64,000 nt of DNA, from positions 26,777,038 to 26,841,037 of the forward strand of contig NC_134516.1 of assembly GCF_027942865.1 (NCBI RefSeq), in the 5' to 3' direction. Numbering within the stretch: position 1 is the stretch's first letter; every line of letters begins with the position of its first letter. The position numbers and the translations under genes are program-made. The notes beneath the pieces were generated by a model that worked only from the letters and a program-made list of their open reading frames with translations, was not told the origin of the DNA and ran no database searches. Origin of the DNA: Odontesthes bonariensis (Eukaryota; Chordata; Actinopteri; Atheriniformes; Atherinopsidae). Below are positions 20,023 through 32,139 of this stretch, piece by piece.

Positions 20023-20700
20023 CTCTCTGTTGCAAGTTTGACCATAAAAAATTCCGTCTTAAACTACAGCTGGTATAATTTTGATCTCAAAATTGGAGCC
20101 TCATTAGAAACAATGGCCTCGCGTGCAGAGGATATGAATTTATCCTCCTTTCAGAAAAAGAGAATCATTATTATCTAAATGTGGTACCATGTAGGGATGT
20201 TTGAGGTTGTTTGATTTAAAATTGGGCGAAACAAAAGCAATTGCACTTAGGATAAGTCAAATTTAAGGTTGGGGTTATTACAATCTCTTCAGAATATACC
20301 CAAATATGGAAGAAAAACTTTGTCAAATTATAAAGGGCTTGCTTTCCAGAAAAAATGTGGCAGGATTGATGTCCGCACTCCTCAGAAATCTTTCAGGTGC
20401 TCTTCTGGTGAGAGGCTTTAATGATCATCTTATAAAGACAAACCAACTAATGTGCAAATTCAAATTTGTTTAAAATCGGAAAGAAAAAAGAATCTGCCAA
20501 ACCATGAAACACTACGGATTTTCCATGTCTCACTGATCGAACGCAAGACTCTACTTGATACATTCAACCACTCTGAAAAACACTGAAAAAAACCAACAAG
20601 CTTCAGTCGTGAGATCTATTCCTTTTTATGTATCAAGGAATGGATCGTTTGGTCAGAAATGGTTCGTTAATTTGGAAGCGCTAATAATACATCAATTGAA

Positions 20701-20773
20701 GGGGAATTAGCTCAAATGGTAGAGCGCTCGCTTCGCATGTGAAAGGTAGCGGGATCGACGCCCGCATTCTCCA
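20701..20773 (+). tRNA. tRNA-Ala(CGC), unit 4
   Basis: G43 is A (gtgaaagg), opening the C27-G43 pair of the anticodon stem; shared with units 7 and 9. Confidence 0.88.
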
Positions 20774-21032
20774 GTTGTCTTAAATTTGTCCTCTGTGGAG
20801 GAAATGATTAACAGCTGGATGTGGCAAAGGTGGATGCAAACTGAAAGAAAGACAGCTCTTTCACATTAGCCTCAAGTCAAACTCAAAGTTCTTCATGATA
20901 GATTCAATCGCCCAAATGAACTTGGTCTAGGCAAATAAAAATTCTGCAACAGAAGCATTGTTTGAAAAGCCTGCTTGTAAGTAGTTGAATGAGAAATTTT
21001 AACATACCAGAAGAGAACTTGACATGCAAAGC

Positions 21033-21114
21033 CAACGAGAATGGGATTCGAACCCATGCGTGCAAAGCACAATGGATTAGCAGTCCATCGCCTTAACCGC
21101 TCGGCCACCTCGTC
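21033..21114 (-). tRNA. tRNA-Ser(GCT), unit 4
   Basis: Complete; 1-72 G-U wobble. Confidence 0.92.
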
Positions 21115-21792
21115 CTCTCTGTTGCAAGTTTGACCATAAAAAATTCCGTCTTAAACTACAGCTGGTGTAATTTTGATCTCAAAATTGGAGCCTCATTAGA
21201 AACAATGGCCTCGCGTGCAGAGGATATGAATTTATCCTCCTTTCAGAAAAAGAGAATCATTATTATCTAAATGTGGTACCATGTAGGGATGTTTGAGGTT
21301 GTTTGATTTAAAATTGGGCGAAACAAAAGCAATTGCACTTAGGATAAGTCAAATTTAAGGTTGGGGTTATTACAATCTCTTCAGTATATACCCAAATATG
21401 GAAGAAAAATGATGTCAAATTATAAAGGGCTTGCTTTCCAGAAAAAATGTGGCGGGATTGATGTCCGCACTCCTCAGAAATCTTTCAGGTGCTCTTCTGG
21501 TGAGAGGCTTTAATGATCATCTTATAAAGACAAACCAACTAATGTGCAAATTCAAATTTGTTTAAAATTGGAAAGAAAAAAGAATCTGCCAAACCATGAA
21601 ACACTACGGATTTTCCATGTCTCACTGATCGAACGCAAGACTCTACTTGATACATTCAACCACTCTGAAAAACACTGATAAAAACCAACAAGCTTCAGTC
21701 GTGAGATCTATTCCTTTTTATGTATCAAGGAATGGATCGTTTGGTCAGAAATGGTTCGTTAATTTGGAAGCGCTAATAATACATCAATTGAA

Positions 21793-21865
21793 GGGGAATT
21801 AGCTCAAATGGTAGAGCGCTCGCTTCGCATGTGAGAGGTAGCGGGATCGACGCCCGCATTCTCCA
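21793..21865 (+). tRNA. tRNA-Ala(CGC), unit 5
   Basis: Consensus inner copy. Confidence 0.95.
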
Positions 21866-22124
21866 GTTGTCTTAAATTTGTCCTCTGTGGAGGAAATGAT
21901 TAACAGCTGGATGTGGCAAAGGTGGGTGCAAACTGAAAGAAAGACAGCTCTTTCACATTAGCCTCAAGTCAAACTCAAAGTTCTTCATGATAGATTCAAT
22001 CGCCCAAATGAACTTGGTCTAGGCAAATAAAAATTCTGCGACAGAAGCATTGTTTGAAAAGCCTGCTTGTAAGTAGTTGAATGAGAAATTTTAACATACC
22101 AGAAGAGAACTTGACATGCAAAGC

Positions 22125-22206
22125 CGACGAGAATGGGATTCGAACCCATGCGTGCAAAGCACAATGGATTAGCAGTCCATCGCCTTAACCGCTCGGCCAC
22201 CTCGTC
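22125..22206 (-). tRNA. tRNA-Ser(GCT), unit 5
   Basis: Acceptor stem fully Watson-Crick apart from the usual G7-U66. Confidence 0.95.
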
Positions 22207-22884
22207 CTCTCTGTTGCAAGTTTGACCATAAAAAATTCCGTCTTAAACTACAGCTGGTATAATTTTGATCTCAAAATTGGAGCCTCATTAGAAACAATGG
22301 CCTCGCGTGCAGAGGATATGAATTTATCCTCCTTTCAGAAAAAGAGAATCATTATTATCTAAATGTGGTACCATGTAGGGATGTTTGAGGTTGTTTGATT
22401 TAAAATTGGGCGAAACAAAAGCAATTGCACTTAGGATAAGTCAAATTTAAGGTTGGGGTTATTACAATCTCTTCAGTATATACCCAAATATGGAAGAAAA
22501 ACTTTGTCAAATTATAAAGGGCTTGCTTTCCAGAAAAAATGTGGCGGGATTGATGTCCGCACTCCTCAGAAATCTTTCAGGTGCTCTTCTGGTGAGAGGC
22601 TTTAATGATCATCTTATAAAGACAAACCAACTAATGTGCAAATTCAAATTTGTTTAAAATCGGAAAGAAAAAAGAATCTGCCAAACCATGAAACACTACG
22701 GATTTTCCATGTCTCACTGATCGAACGCAAGACTCTACTTGATACATTCAACCACTCTGAAAAACACTGATAAAAACCAACAAGCTTCAGTCGTGAGATC
22801 TATTCCTTTTTATGTATCAAGGAATGGATCGTTTGGTCAGAAATGGTTCGTTAATTTGGAAGCGCTAATAATACATCAATCGAA

Positions 22885-22957
22885 GGGGAATTAGCTCAAA
22901 TGGTAGAGCGCTCGCTTCGCATGTGAGAGGTAGCGGGATCGACGCCTGCATTCTCCA
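22885..22957 (+). tRNA. tRNA-Ala(CGC), unit 6
   Basis: T stem reads CCTGC for CCCGC, a tolerable G-U pair. Confidence 0.92.
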
Positions 22958-23216
22958 GTTGTCTTAAATTTGTCCTCTGTGGAGGAAATGATTAACAGCT
23001 GGATGTGGCAAAGGTGGGTGCAAACTGAAAGAAAGACAGCTCTTTCACATTAGCCTCAAGTCAAACTCAAAGTTCTTCATGATAGATTCAATCGCCCAAA
23101 TGAACTTGGTCTAGGCAAATAAAAATTCTGCAACAGAAGCATTGTTTGAAAAGCCTGCTTGTAAGTAGTTGAATGAGAAATTTTAACATACCAGAAGAGA
23201 ACTTGACATGCAAAGC

Positions 23217-23298
23217 CCACGAGAATGGGATTCGAACCCATGCCTGCAAAGCACAATGGATTAGCAGTCCATCGCCTTAACCGCTCGGCCACCTCGTC
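23217..23298 (-). tRNA. tRNA-Ser(GCT), unit 6
   Basis: 1-72 mismatch as in unit 1, and GCAG for GCAC in the variable arm opens one pair; weakened copy. Confidence 0.82.
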
Positions 23299-23976
23299 CT
23301 CTCTGTTGCAAGTTTGACCATAAAAAATTCCGTCTTAAACTACAGCTGGTGTAATTTTGATCTCAAAATTGGAGCCTCATTAGAAACAATGGCCTCGCGT
23401 GCAGAGGATATGAATTTATCCTCCTTTCAGAAAAAGAGAATCATTATTATCTAAATGTGGTACCATGTAGGGATGTTTGAGGTTGTTTGATTTAAAATTG
23501 GGCGAAACAAAAGCAATTGCACTTAGGATAAGTCAAATTTAAGGTTGGGGTTATTACAATCTCTTCAGTATATACCCAAATATGGAAGAAAAACTTTGTC
23601 AAATTATAAAGGGCTTGCTTTCCAGAAAAAATGTGGCGGGATTGATGTCCGCACTCCTCAGAAATCTTTCAGGTGCTCTTCTGGTGAGAGGCTTTAATGA
23701 TCATCTTATAAAGACAAACCAACTAATGTGCAAATTCAAATTTGTTTAAAATCGGAAAGAAAAAAGAATCTGCCAAACCATGAAACACTACGGATTTTCC
23801 ATGTCTCACTGATCGAACGCAAGACTCTACTTGATACATTCAACCACTCTGAAAAACACTGATAAAAACCAACAAGCTTCAGTCGTGAGATCTATTCCTT
23901 TTTATGTATCAAGGAATGGATCGTTTGGTCAGAAATGGTTCGTTAATTTGGAAGCGCTAATAATACATCAATTGAA

Positions 23977-24049
23977 GGGGAATTAGCTCAAATGGTAGAG
24001 CGCTCGCTTCGCATGTGAAAGGTAGCGGGATCGACGCCCGCATTCTCCA
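23977..24049 (+). tRNA. tRNA-Ala(CGC), unit 7
   Basis: G43 to A as in unit 4. Confidence 0.88.
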
Positions 24050-24308
24050 GTTGTCTTAAATTTGTCCTCTGTGGAGGAAATGATTAACAGCTGGATGTGG
24101 CAAAGGTGGATGCAAACTGAAAGAAAGACAGCTCTTTCACATTAGCCTCAAGTCAAACTCAAAGTTCTTCATGATAGATTCAATCGCCCAAATGAACTTG
24201 GTCTAGGCAAATAAAAATTCTGCAACAGAAGCATTGTTTGAAAAGCCTGCTTGTAAGTAGTTGAATGAGAAATTTTAACATACCAGAAGAGAACTTGACA
24301 TGCAAAGC

Positions 24309-24390
24309 CGACGAGAATGGGATTCGAACCCATGCGTGCAAAGCACAATGGATTAGCAGTCCATCGCCTTAACCGCTCGGCCACCTCGTC
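24309..24390 (-). tRNA. tRNA-Ser(GCT), unit 7
   Basis: Consensus copy, good acceptor stem. Confidence 0.95.
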
Positions 24391-25068
24391 CTCTCTGTTG
24401 CAAGTTTGACCATAAAAAATTCCGTCTTAAACTACAGCTGGTGTAATTTTGATCTCAAAATTGGAGCCTCATTAGAAACAATGGCCTCGCGTGCAGAGGA
24501 TATGAATTTATCCTCCTTTCAGAAAAAGAGAATCATTATTATCTAAATGTGGTACCATGTAGGGATGTTTGAGGTTGTTTGATTTAAAATTGGGCGAAAC
24601 AAAAGCAATTGCACTTAGGATAAGTCAAATTTAAGGTTGGGGTTATTACAATCTCTTCAGTATATACCCAAATATGGAAGAAAAACGATGTCAAATTATA
24701 AAGGGCTTGCTTTCCAGAAAAAATGTGGCGGGATTGATGTCCGCACTCCTCAGAAATCTTTCAGGTGCTCTTCTGGTGAGAGGCTTTAATGATCATCTTA
24801 TAAAGACAAACCAACTAATGTGCAAATTCAAATTTGTTTAAAATCGGAAAGAAAAAAGAATCTGCCAAACCATGAAACACTACGGATTTTCCATGTCTCA
24901 CTGATCGAACGCAAGACTCTACTTGATACATTCAACCACTCTGAAAAACACTGATAAAAACCAACAAGCTTCAGTCGTGAGATCTATTCCTTTTTATGTA
25001 TCAAGGAATGGATCGTTTGGTCAGAAATGGTTCGTTAATTTGGAAGCGCTAATAATACATCAATCGAA

Positions 25069-25141
25069 GGGGAATTAGCTCAAATGGTAGAGCGCTCGCT
25101 TCGCATGTGAGAGGTAGCGGGATCGACGCCCGCATTCTCCA
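25069..25141 (+). tRNA. tRNA-Ala(CGC), unit 8
   Basis: Consensus inner copy. Confidence 0.95.
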
Positions 25142-25400
25142 GTTGTCTTAAATTTGTCCTCTGTGGAGGAAATGATTAACAGCTGGATGTGGCAAAGGTG
25201 GGTGCAAACTGAAAGAAAGACAGCTCTTTCACATTAGCCTCAAGTCAAACTCAAAGTTCTTCATGATAGATTCAATCGCCCAAATGAACTTGGTCTAGGC
25301 AAATAAAAATTCTGCAACAGAAGCATTGTTTGAAAAGCCTGCTTGTAAGTAGTTGAATGAGAAATTTTAACATACCAGAAGAGAACTTGACATGCAAAGC

Positions 25401-25482
25401 CGACGAGAATGGGATTCGAACCCATGCGTGCAAAGCACAATGGATTAGCAGTCCATCGCCTTAACCGCTCGGCCACCTCGTC
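25401..25482 (-). tRNA. tRNA-Ser(GCT), unit 8
   Basis: Consensus copy. Confidence 0.95.
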
Positions 25483-26160
25483 CTCTCTGTTGCAAGTTTG
25501 ACCATAAAAAATTCCGTCTTAAACTACAGCTGGTATAATTTTGATCTCAAAATTGGAGCCTCATTAGAAACAATGGCCTCGCGTGCAGAGGATATGAATT
25601 TATCCTCCTTTCAGAAAAAGAGAATCATTATTATCTAAATGTGGTACCATGTAGGGATGTTTGAGGTTGTTTGATTTAAAATTGGGCGAAACAAAAGCAA
25701 TTGCACTTAGGATAAGTCAAATTTAAGGTTGGGGTTATTACAATCTCTTCAGAATATACCCAAATATGGAAGAAAAACTTTGTCAAATTATAAAGGGCTT
25801 GCTTTCCAGAAAAAATGTGGCGGGATTGATGTCCGCACTCCTCAGAAATCTTTCAGGTGCTCTTCTGGTGAGAGGCTTTAATGATCATCTTATAAAGACA
25901 AACCAACTAATGTGCAAATTCAAATTTGTTTAAAATCGGAAAGAAAAAAGAATCTGCCAAACCATGAAACACTACGGATTTTCCATGTCTCACTGATCGA
26001 ACGCAAGACTCTACTTGATACATTCAACCACTCTGAAAAACACTGAAAAAAACCAACAAGCTTCAGTCGTGAGATCTATTCCTTTTTATGTATCAAGGAA
26101 TGGATCGTTTGGTCAGAAATGGTTCGTTAATTTGGAAGCGCTAATAATACATCAATTGAA

Positions 26161-26233
26161 GGGGAATTAGCTCAAATGGTAGAGCGCTCGCTTCGCATGT
26201 GAAAGGTAGCGGGATCGACGCCCGCATTCTCCA
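26161..26233 (+). tRNA. tRNA-Ala(CGC), unit 9
   Basis: G43 to A; this unit repeats unit 4 almost base for base. Confidence 0.88.
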
Positions 26234-26492
26234 GTTGTCTTAAATTTGTCCTCTGTGGAGGAAATGATTAACAGCTGGATGTGGCAAAGGTGGATGCAAA
26301 CTGAAAGAAAGACAGCTCTTTCACATTAGCCTCAAGTCAAACTCAAAGTTCTTCATGATAGATTCAATCGCCCAAATGAACTTGGTCTAGGCAAATAAAA
26401 ATTCTGCAACAGAAGCATTGTTTGAAAAGCCTGCTTGTAAGTAGTTGAATGAGAAATTTTAACATACCAGAAGAGAACTTGACATGCAAAGC

Positions 26493-26574
26493 CAACGAGA
26501 ATGGGATTCGAACCCATGCGTGCAAAGCACAATGGATTAGCAGTCCATCGCCTTAACCGCTCGGCCACCTCGTC
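26493..26574 (-). tRNA. tRNA-Ser(GCT), unit 9
   Basis: Complete; 1-72 G-U wobble, as unit 4. Confidence 0.92.
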
Positions 26575-27252
26575 CTCTCTGTTGCAAGTTTGACCATAAA
26601 AAATTCCGTCTTAAACTACAGCTGGTGTAATTTTGATCTCAAAATTGGAGCCTCATTAGAAACAATGGCCTCGCGTGCAGAGGATATGAATTTATCCTCC
26701 TTTCAGAAAAAGAGAATCATTATTATCTAAATGTGGTACCATGTAGGGATGTTTGAGGTTGTTTGATTTAAAATTGGGCGAAACAAAAGCAATTGCACTT
26801 AGGATAAGTCAAATTTAAGGTTGGGGTTATTACAATCTCTTCAGTATATACCCAAATATGGAAGAAAAATGATGTCAAATTATAAAGGGCTTGCTTTCCA
26901 GAAAAAATGTGGCGGGATTGATGTCCGCACTCCTCAGAAATCTTTCAGGTGCTCTTCTGGTGAGAGGCTTTAATGATCATCTTATAAAGACAAACCAACT
27001 AATGTGCAAATTCAAATTTGTTTAAAATCGGAAAGAAAAAAGAATCTGCCAAACCATGAAACACTACGGATTTTCCATGTCTCACTGATCGAACGCAAGA
27101 CTCTACTTGATACATTCAACCACTCTGAAAAACACTGATAAAAACCAACAAGCTTCAGTCGTGAGATCTATTCCTTTTTATGTATCAAGGAATGGATCGT
27201 TTGGTCAGAAATGGTTCGTTAATTTGGAAGCGCTAATAATACATCAATTGAA

Positions 27253-27325
27253 GGGGAATTAGCTCAAATGGTAGAGCGCTCGCTTCGCATGTGAGAGGTA
27301 GCGGGATCGACGCCCGCATTCTCCA
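27253..27325 (+). tRNA. tRNA-Ala(CGC), unit 10
   Basis: Consensus copy; unit repeats unit 5. Confidence 0.95.
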
Positions 27326-27584
27326 GTTGTCTTAAATTTGTCCTCTGTGGAGGAAATGATTAACAGCTGGATGTGGCAAAGGTGGGTACAAACTGAAAGA
27401 AAGACAGCTCTTTCACATTAGCCTCAAGTCAAACTCAAAGTTCTTCATGATAGATTCAATCGCCCAAATGAACTTGGTCTAGGCAAATAAAAATTCTGCG
27501 ACAGAAGCATTGTTTGAAAAGCCTGCTTGTAAGTAGTTGAATGAGAAATTTTAACATACCAGAAGAGAACTTGACATGCAAAGC

Positions 27585-27666
27585 CGACGAGAATGGGATT
27601 CGAACCCATGCGTGCAAAGCACAATGGATTAGCAGTCCATCGCCTTAACCGCTCGGCCACCTCGTC
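27585..27666 (-). tRNA. tRNA-Ser(GCT), unit 10
   Basis: Consensus copy. Confidence 0.95.
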
Positions 27667-28344
27667 CTCTCTGTTGCAAGTTTGACCATAAAAAATTCCG
27701 TCTTAAACTACAGCTGGTATAATTTTGATCTCAAAATTGGAGCCTCATTAGAAACAATGGCCTCGCGTGCAGAGGATATGAATTTATCCTCCTTTCAGAA
27801 AAAGAGAATCATTATTATCTAAATGTGGTACCATGTAGGGATGTTTGAGGTTGTTTGATTTAAAATTGGGCGAAACAAAAGCAATTGCACTTAGGATAAG
27901 TCAAATTTAAGGTTGGGGTTATTACAATCTCTTCAGTATATACCCAAACATGGAAGAAAAACTTTGTCAAATTATAAAGGGCTTGCTTTCCAGAAAAAAT
28001 GTGGCGGGATTGATGTCCGCACTCCTCAGAAATCTTTTAGGTGCTCTTTTTGTGAGAGGCTTTAATGATCATCTTATAAAGACAAACCAACTAATGTGCA
28101 AATTCAAATTTGTTTAAAATCGGAAAGAAAAAAGAATCTGCCAAACCATGAAACACTACGGATTTTCCATGTCTCACTGATCGAACGCAAGACTCTACTT
28201 GATACATTCAACCACTCTGAAAAACACTGATAAAAACCAACAAGCTTCAGTTGTGAGATCTATTCCTTTTTATGTATCAAGGAATGGATCGTTTGGTCAG
28301 AAATGGTTCGTTAATTTGGAAGCTTTAAGAATACATCAATTGAA

Positions 28345-28417
28345 GGGGAATTAGCTCAAATGGTAGAGCGCTCGCTTCGCATGTGAGAGGTAGCGGGATC
28401 GACGCCCGCATTCTCCA
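28345..28417 (+). tRNA. tRNA-Ala(CGC), unit 11
   Basis: Gene consensus, but flanks carry several private changes. Confidence 0.93.
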
Positions 28418-28676
28418 GTTGTCTTAAATTTGTCCTCTGTGGAGGAAATGATTAACAGCTGGATGTGGCAAAGGTGGATGCAAACTGAAAGAAAGACAGC
28501 TCTTTCACATTAGCCTCAAGTCAAACTCAAAATTCTTCATGATAGATTCAATCGCCCAAATGAACTTGGTCTAGGCAAATAAATATTCTGCGACAGAAGC
28601 ATTGTTTGAAAAGCCTGCTTGTAAGTAGTTGAATGAGAAATTTTAACATACCAGAAGAGAACTTGACATGCAAAGC

Positions 28677-28758
28677 TGACGAGAATGGGATTCGAAGCCA
28701 TGCGTGCAAAGCACAATGGATTAGCAGTCCATCGCCTTAACCGCTCGGCCACCTCGTC
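28677..28758 (-). pseudogene. tRNA-Ser(GCT), unit 11, likely dead
   Basis: G53 is C (catggcttcg), destroying the universal 53-61 pair and the B box start. Confidence 0.75.
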
Positions 28759-29436
28759 CTCTCTGTTGCAAGTTTGACCATAAAAAATTCCGTCTTAAAC
28801 TACAGCTGGTATAATTTTGATCTCAAAATTGGAGCCTCATTAGAAACAATGGCCTCGCGTGCAGAGGATATGAATTTATCCTCCTTTCAGAAAAAGAGAA
28901 TCATTATTATCTAAATGTGGTACCATGTAGGGATGTTTGAGGTTGTTTGATTTAAAATTGGGCGAAACAAAAGCAATTGCACTTAGGATAAGTCAAATTT
29001 AAGGTTGGGGTTATTACAATCTCTTCAGTATATACCCAAATATGGAAGAAAAACGATGTCAAATTATAAAGGGCTTGCTTTCCAGAAAAAATGTGGCGGG
29101 ATTGATGTCCGCACTCCTCAGAAATCTTTCAGGTGCTCTGCTGGTGAGAGGCTTTAATGATCATCTTATAAAGACAAACCAACTAATGTGCAAATTCAAA
29201 TTTGTTTAAAATCGGAAAGAAAAAAGAATCTGCCAAACCATGAAACACTACGGATTTTCCATGTCTCACTGATCGAACGCAAGACTCTACTTGATACATT
29301 CAACAACTCTGAAAAACACTGATAAAAACCAACAAGCTTCAGTCGTGAGATCTATTCCTTTTTATGTATCAAGGAATTGATCGTTTGGTCAGAAATGGTT
29401 CGTTAATTTGGAAGCGCTAATAATGCATCAATTGAA

Positions 29437-29509
29437 GGGGAATTAGCTCAAATGGTAGAGCGCTCGCTTCGCATGTGAGAGGTAGCGGGATCGACGCCCG
29501 CATTCTCCA
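29437..29509 (+). tRNA. tRNA-Ala(CGC), unit 12
   Basis: Consensus copy. Confidence 0.95.
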
Positions 29510-29768
29510 GTTGTCTTAAATTTGTCCTCTGTGGAGGAAATGATTAACAGCTGGATGTGGCAAAGGTGGGTGCAAACTGAAAGAAAGACAGCTCTTTCAC
29601 ATTAGCCTCAAGTCAAACTCAAAGTTCTTCATGATAGATTCAATCGCCCAAATGTACTTGGTGTAGGCAAGTAAAAATTCTGCGACAGAAGCATTATTTG
29701 AAAAGCCTGCTTGTAAGAAGTGGAATGAGAAATTTTAACAAACCAGAACAGAACTTGACATGCAAAGC

Positions 29769-29850
29769 CGACGAGAATGGGATTCGAACCCATGCGTGCA
29801 AAGCACAATGGATTAGCAGTCCATCGCCTTAACCGCTCGGCCACCTCGTC
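29769..29850 (-). tRNA. tRNA-Ser(GCT), unit 12
   Basis: Gene consensus; flanks diverged (ctctcttgtagg upstream), last Ser copy of the array. Confidence 0.93.
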
Positions 29851-30528
29851 CTCTCTCTTGTAGGTTTGACCATAAAAAATTCCGTCTTAAACGACAGCTG
29901 GTATAATTTTGATCTCAAAATTGGAGCCTCATTAGAAACAATGGTCTCGCGTGCAGAGGATATGAATTTATCCTCCTTTCACAAAAATAGAATCATTATT
30001 ATCTAAATGTGGTTACATGTAGGGATGTTTGAGGTTGTTTGATTTAAAATTGGGCGTAACAAAAGCAATTGCACTTAGGATAAGTCAAATTTAAGGTTGG
30101 GGTTATTACAATCTCTTCAGAATATACCCAAATATGGAAGACAAACTATGTCAAATTATAAAGGGCTTGCTTTCCAGGCAAAATGTGGCGGGATTGATGT
30201 CCGCACTCCTCAGAAATCTTTTTGGTGCTCTTCTCATGAGAGGCCTTAATGATCATCTTATAAAAACAAACCAACTTATGTGCAAATTCAAATTTGTTTA
30301 AAATCGGAAAGAAAAAAGAATCTGCCAAACCATGAAACACTACGGATTTTCCATGTCTCACTGATCGAACGCAAGACTCTACTTGATACATTCAACCACT
30401 CTGAAAAACACTGATAAAAACCAATAAGCTTCAGTTGTGAGATCTATTCCTTTTTATGTATCAAGGAATGGATCGTTTGGTCAGAAATGGTTCGTTAATT
30501 TGGAAGCTCTAAGAATACATAAAACGAA

Positions 30529-30601
30529 GGGGAATTAGCTCAAATGGTAGAGCGCTCGCTTTGCATGTGAGAGGTAGCGGGATCGACGCCCGCATTCTCC
30601 A
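30529..30601 (+). tRNA. tRNA-Ala(TGC), unit 13
   Basis: Loop TTTGCAT, anticodon TGC as in unit 1 at the other edge. The unit is cut near 30820, so it has no Ser partner. Confidence 0.95.
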
Positions 30602-30820
30602 GTTGTCTTTCCTTTGTCCACTGTGGAGGAAATGATTAACAGCTGGATGTGGCAAAGGTGGATGCAAACTGAAAGAAAGACAGCTCTTTCACATTAGCCC
30701 GAAGTCACACTCAAAATTCTTCATGATAGATTCAATCGCCCAAATGTACTTCGTGTAGGCAAATAAAAATTCTGCGACAGAAGCATTGTTTGAAAAGCCT
30801 GCTTGTAAGTAGTTGAATGA

Positions 30821-31425
30821 ATACTAAAGAATACTGCTCCTTATGTGGAACACACCAAACTCCAGAGAAGCTGGAAGCACCACTGCGACTGAACTTGTGA
30901 CATCATCACAGTTTACGCAACTTCCTCCAACATCTATGTCTCTTGAGGCCTTTACAAAATATATTTCTGACACTGATTTTTCTGATGAATTGCTTTGTTT
31001 TATATCCACTTAAATGAGGCAAACAATGCCCTTGTTGTTTAAACTGCACCAACGTTAATTTATCTTTGTAATGTCTTGTGTTCTGTTCTGGGTGTTCATT
31101 CATTACAGATTGTCCAAATAGTGAAATCTAAGTGAAAAGAAGCCCTGATATAAAGCAGAACTATTCATGATAAATGCTCTTAACCTGTTGTAGTTTCAGT
31201 GAATGTGATCAACACTCTGCAGCTGGCGTATTTAAGGTGATTTCTATAGTTTATATAGAATTATTCTGTAGTTTCTATAACTTTCAAATGAGGATATAAC
31301 GATGCAGCTAACAGCAAAGCTACATAGAAGGAAAAGCATCAGCCAGGCTCTGTCAGAGGTGACAGTGTAGAAACAGAGTGCAGGCATAGAGGGAAGTACA
31401 GGTTAAGTGGTAAATTACATTTCTA
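30821..31425. other. Unassigned spacer
   Basis: AT-rich sequence between the array break and tRNA-Lys. I see no gene or recognisable repeat. Confidence 0.5.
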
Positions 31426-31498
31426 CACCTGAACAGGGACTTGAACCCTGGACCCTCAGATTAAAAGTCTGATGCTCTACCAACTGAGCTATCCAGGC
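31426..31498 (-). tRNA. tRNA-Lys(TTT)
   Basis: 73 nt, GCCTGGATAGCTCAG start, loop CTTTTAA, T arm CAGGGTTCAAGTCCCTG, close to the vertebrate tRNA-Lys(TTT). Acceptor 1-72 is G-U. Single copy, not in an array. Confidence 0.93.
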
Positions 31499-31919
31499 CC
31501 TATGAGAGTGTGTCTGAGTGACAGCTGACATCTGAAACACTTCCTGAGTCCAAAGCTGTGACGCTGTTTTCGGAACAATCGCCTGGTTGATGTGAACTTG
31601 TGTTGCAGCCACTGAGCATAAAGAAGAAGGCCTTCATGGAGGGAAACAGGGAGTTAAGGAGGAGTGTGAAGAAAAAAGGAAGAGAGCAAGTCGGTGGGAA
31701 TCTATCTGCAGCAGAACAGTGTGAGGGATGTGTGGTCAGGAATGGAAAAGCTCACAGGCTTTGGGATAATGTGGGATCAGACAGATGGAAGAGTTCAGAC
31801 AAACTCAGCATGCTGCTGCCTCCTGCTACAGACCTCACATCCTCCATGTACCAACAGCTTCCCTGTCACACCTCAGCACATCTACATGAAACTATCACAT
31901 CTATAGGAAAATAAACTAT

Positions 31920-32105
31920 CGCCTCATCTGGATACAAACAAAAGAGATGATTGTGGATTTTAGGAGGAGCAGCAGTCAGCTGAACAGCGTCTCCATCCTC
32001 GGTGAAGAGGTGGTTGAGGATTACAGATACCTGAGGGTTCACCTGGACAGCAGACTGGACTGGAAATGCAACACTGAGGCTGTCTACAAGATGGGACATT
32101 CAGTA
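31920..32105 (+). mobile_element. LINE reverse-transcriptase fragment
   Basis: Reads EMIVDFRRSSSQLNSVSI, then a YLRVHLDSRLDW and TEAVYKMG stretch, the part after the RT palm found in common fish LINEs of the Rex1/CR1-L2 type. Both ends ragged; weaker similarity may reach back to about 31620. Confidence 0.6.
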
Positions 32106-32139
32106 AACTATTCCTATAACTGTATGTATGCTAACTGAG

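Larger units (their letters stand above)
16793..30820. repeat. 1092-bp tandem array: tRNA-Ala (+) and tRNA-Ser(GCT) (-)
   Basis: Twelve complete units and a truncated thirteenth, period exactly 1092 bp. Each unit has tRNA-Ala on the plus strand and tRNA-Ser(GCT) on the minus strand, 3' ends facing with about 260 bp between. A decayed tRNA-Ala half lies upstream in each unit. The array breaks off near 30820, before the thirteenth Ser gene. Confidence 0.95.

Noticed and set aside
17617-29844. Twelve copies of a 71-aa open frame (AERLRRW...) on the minus strand
   Set aside because: It is the translation of tRNA-Ser(GCT) and its flank, opened by GTG; the same AERLRRW appears from the Ser(AGA) genes.
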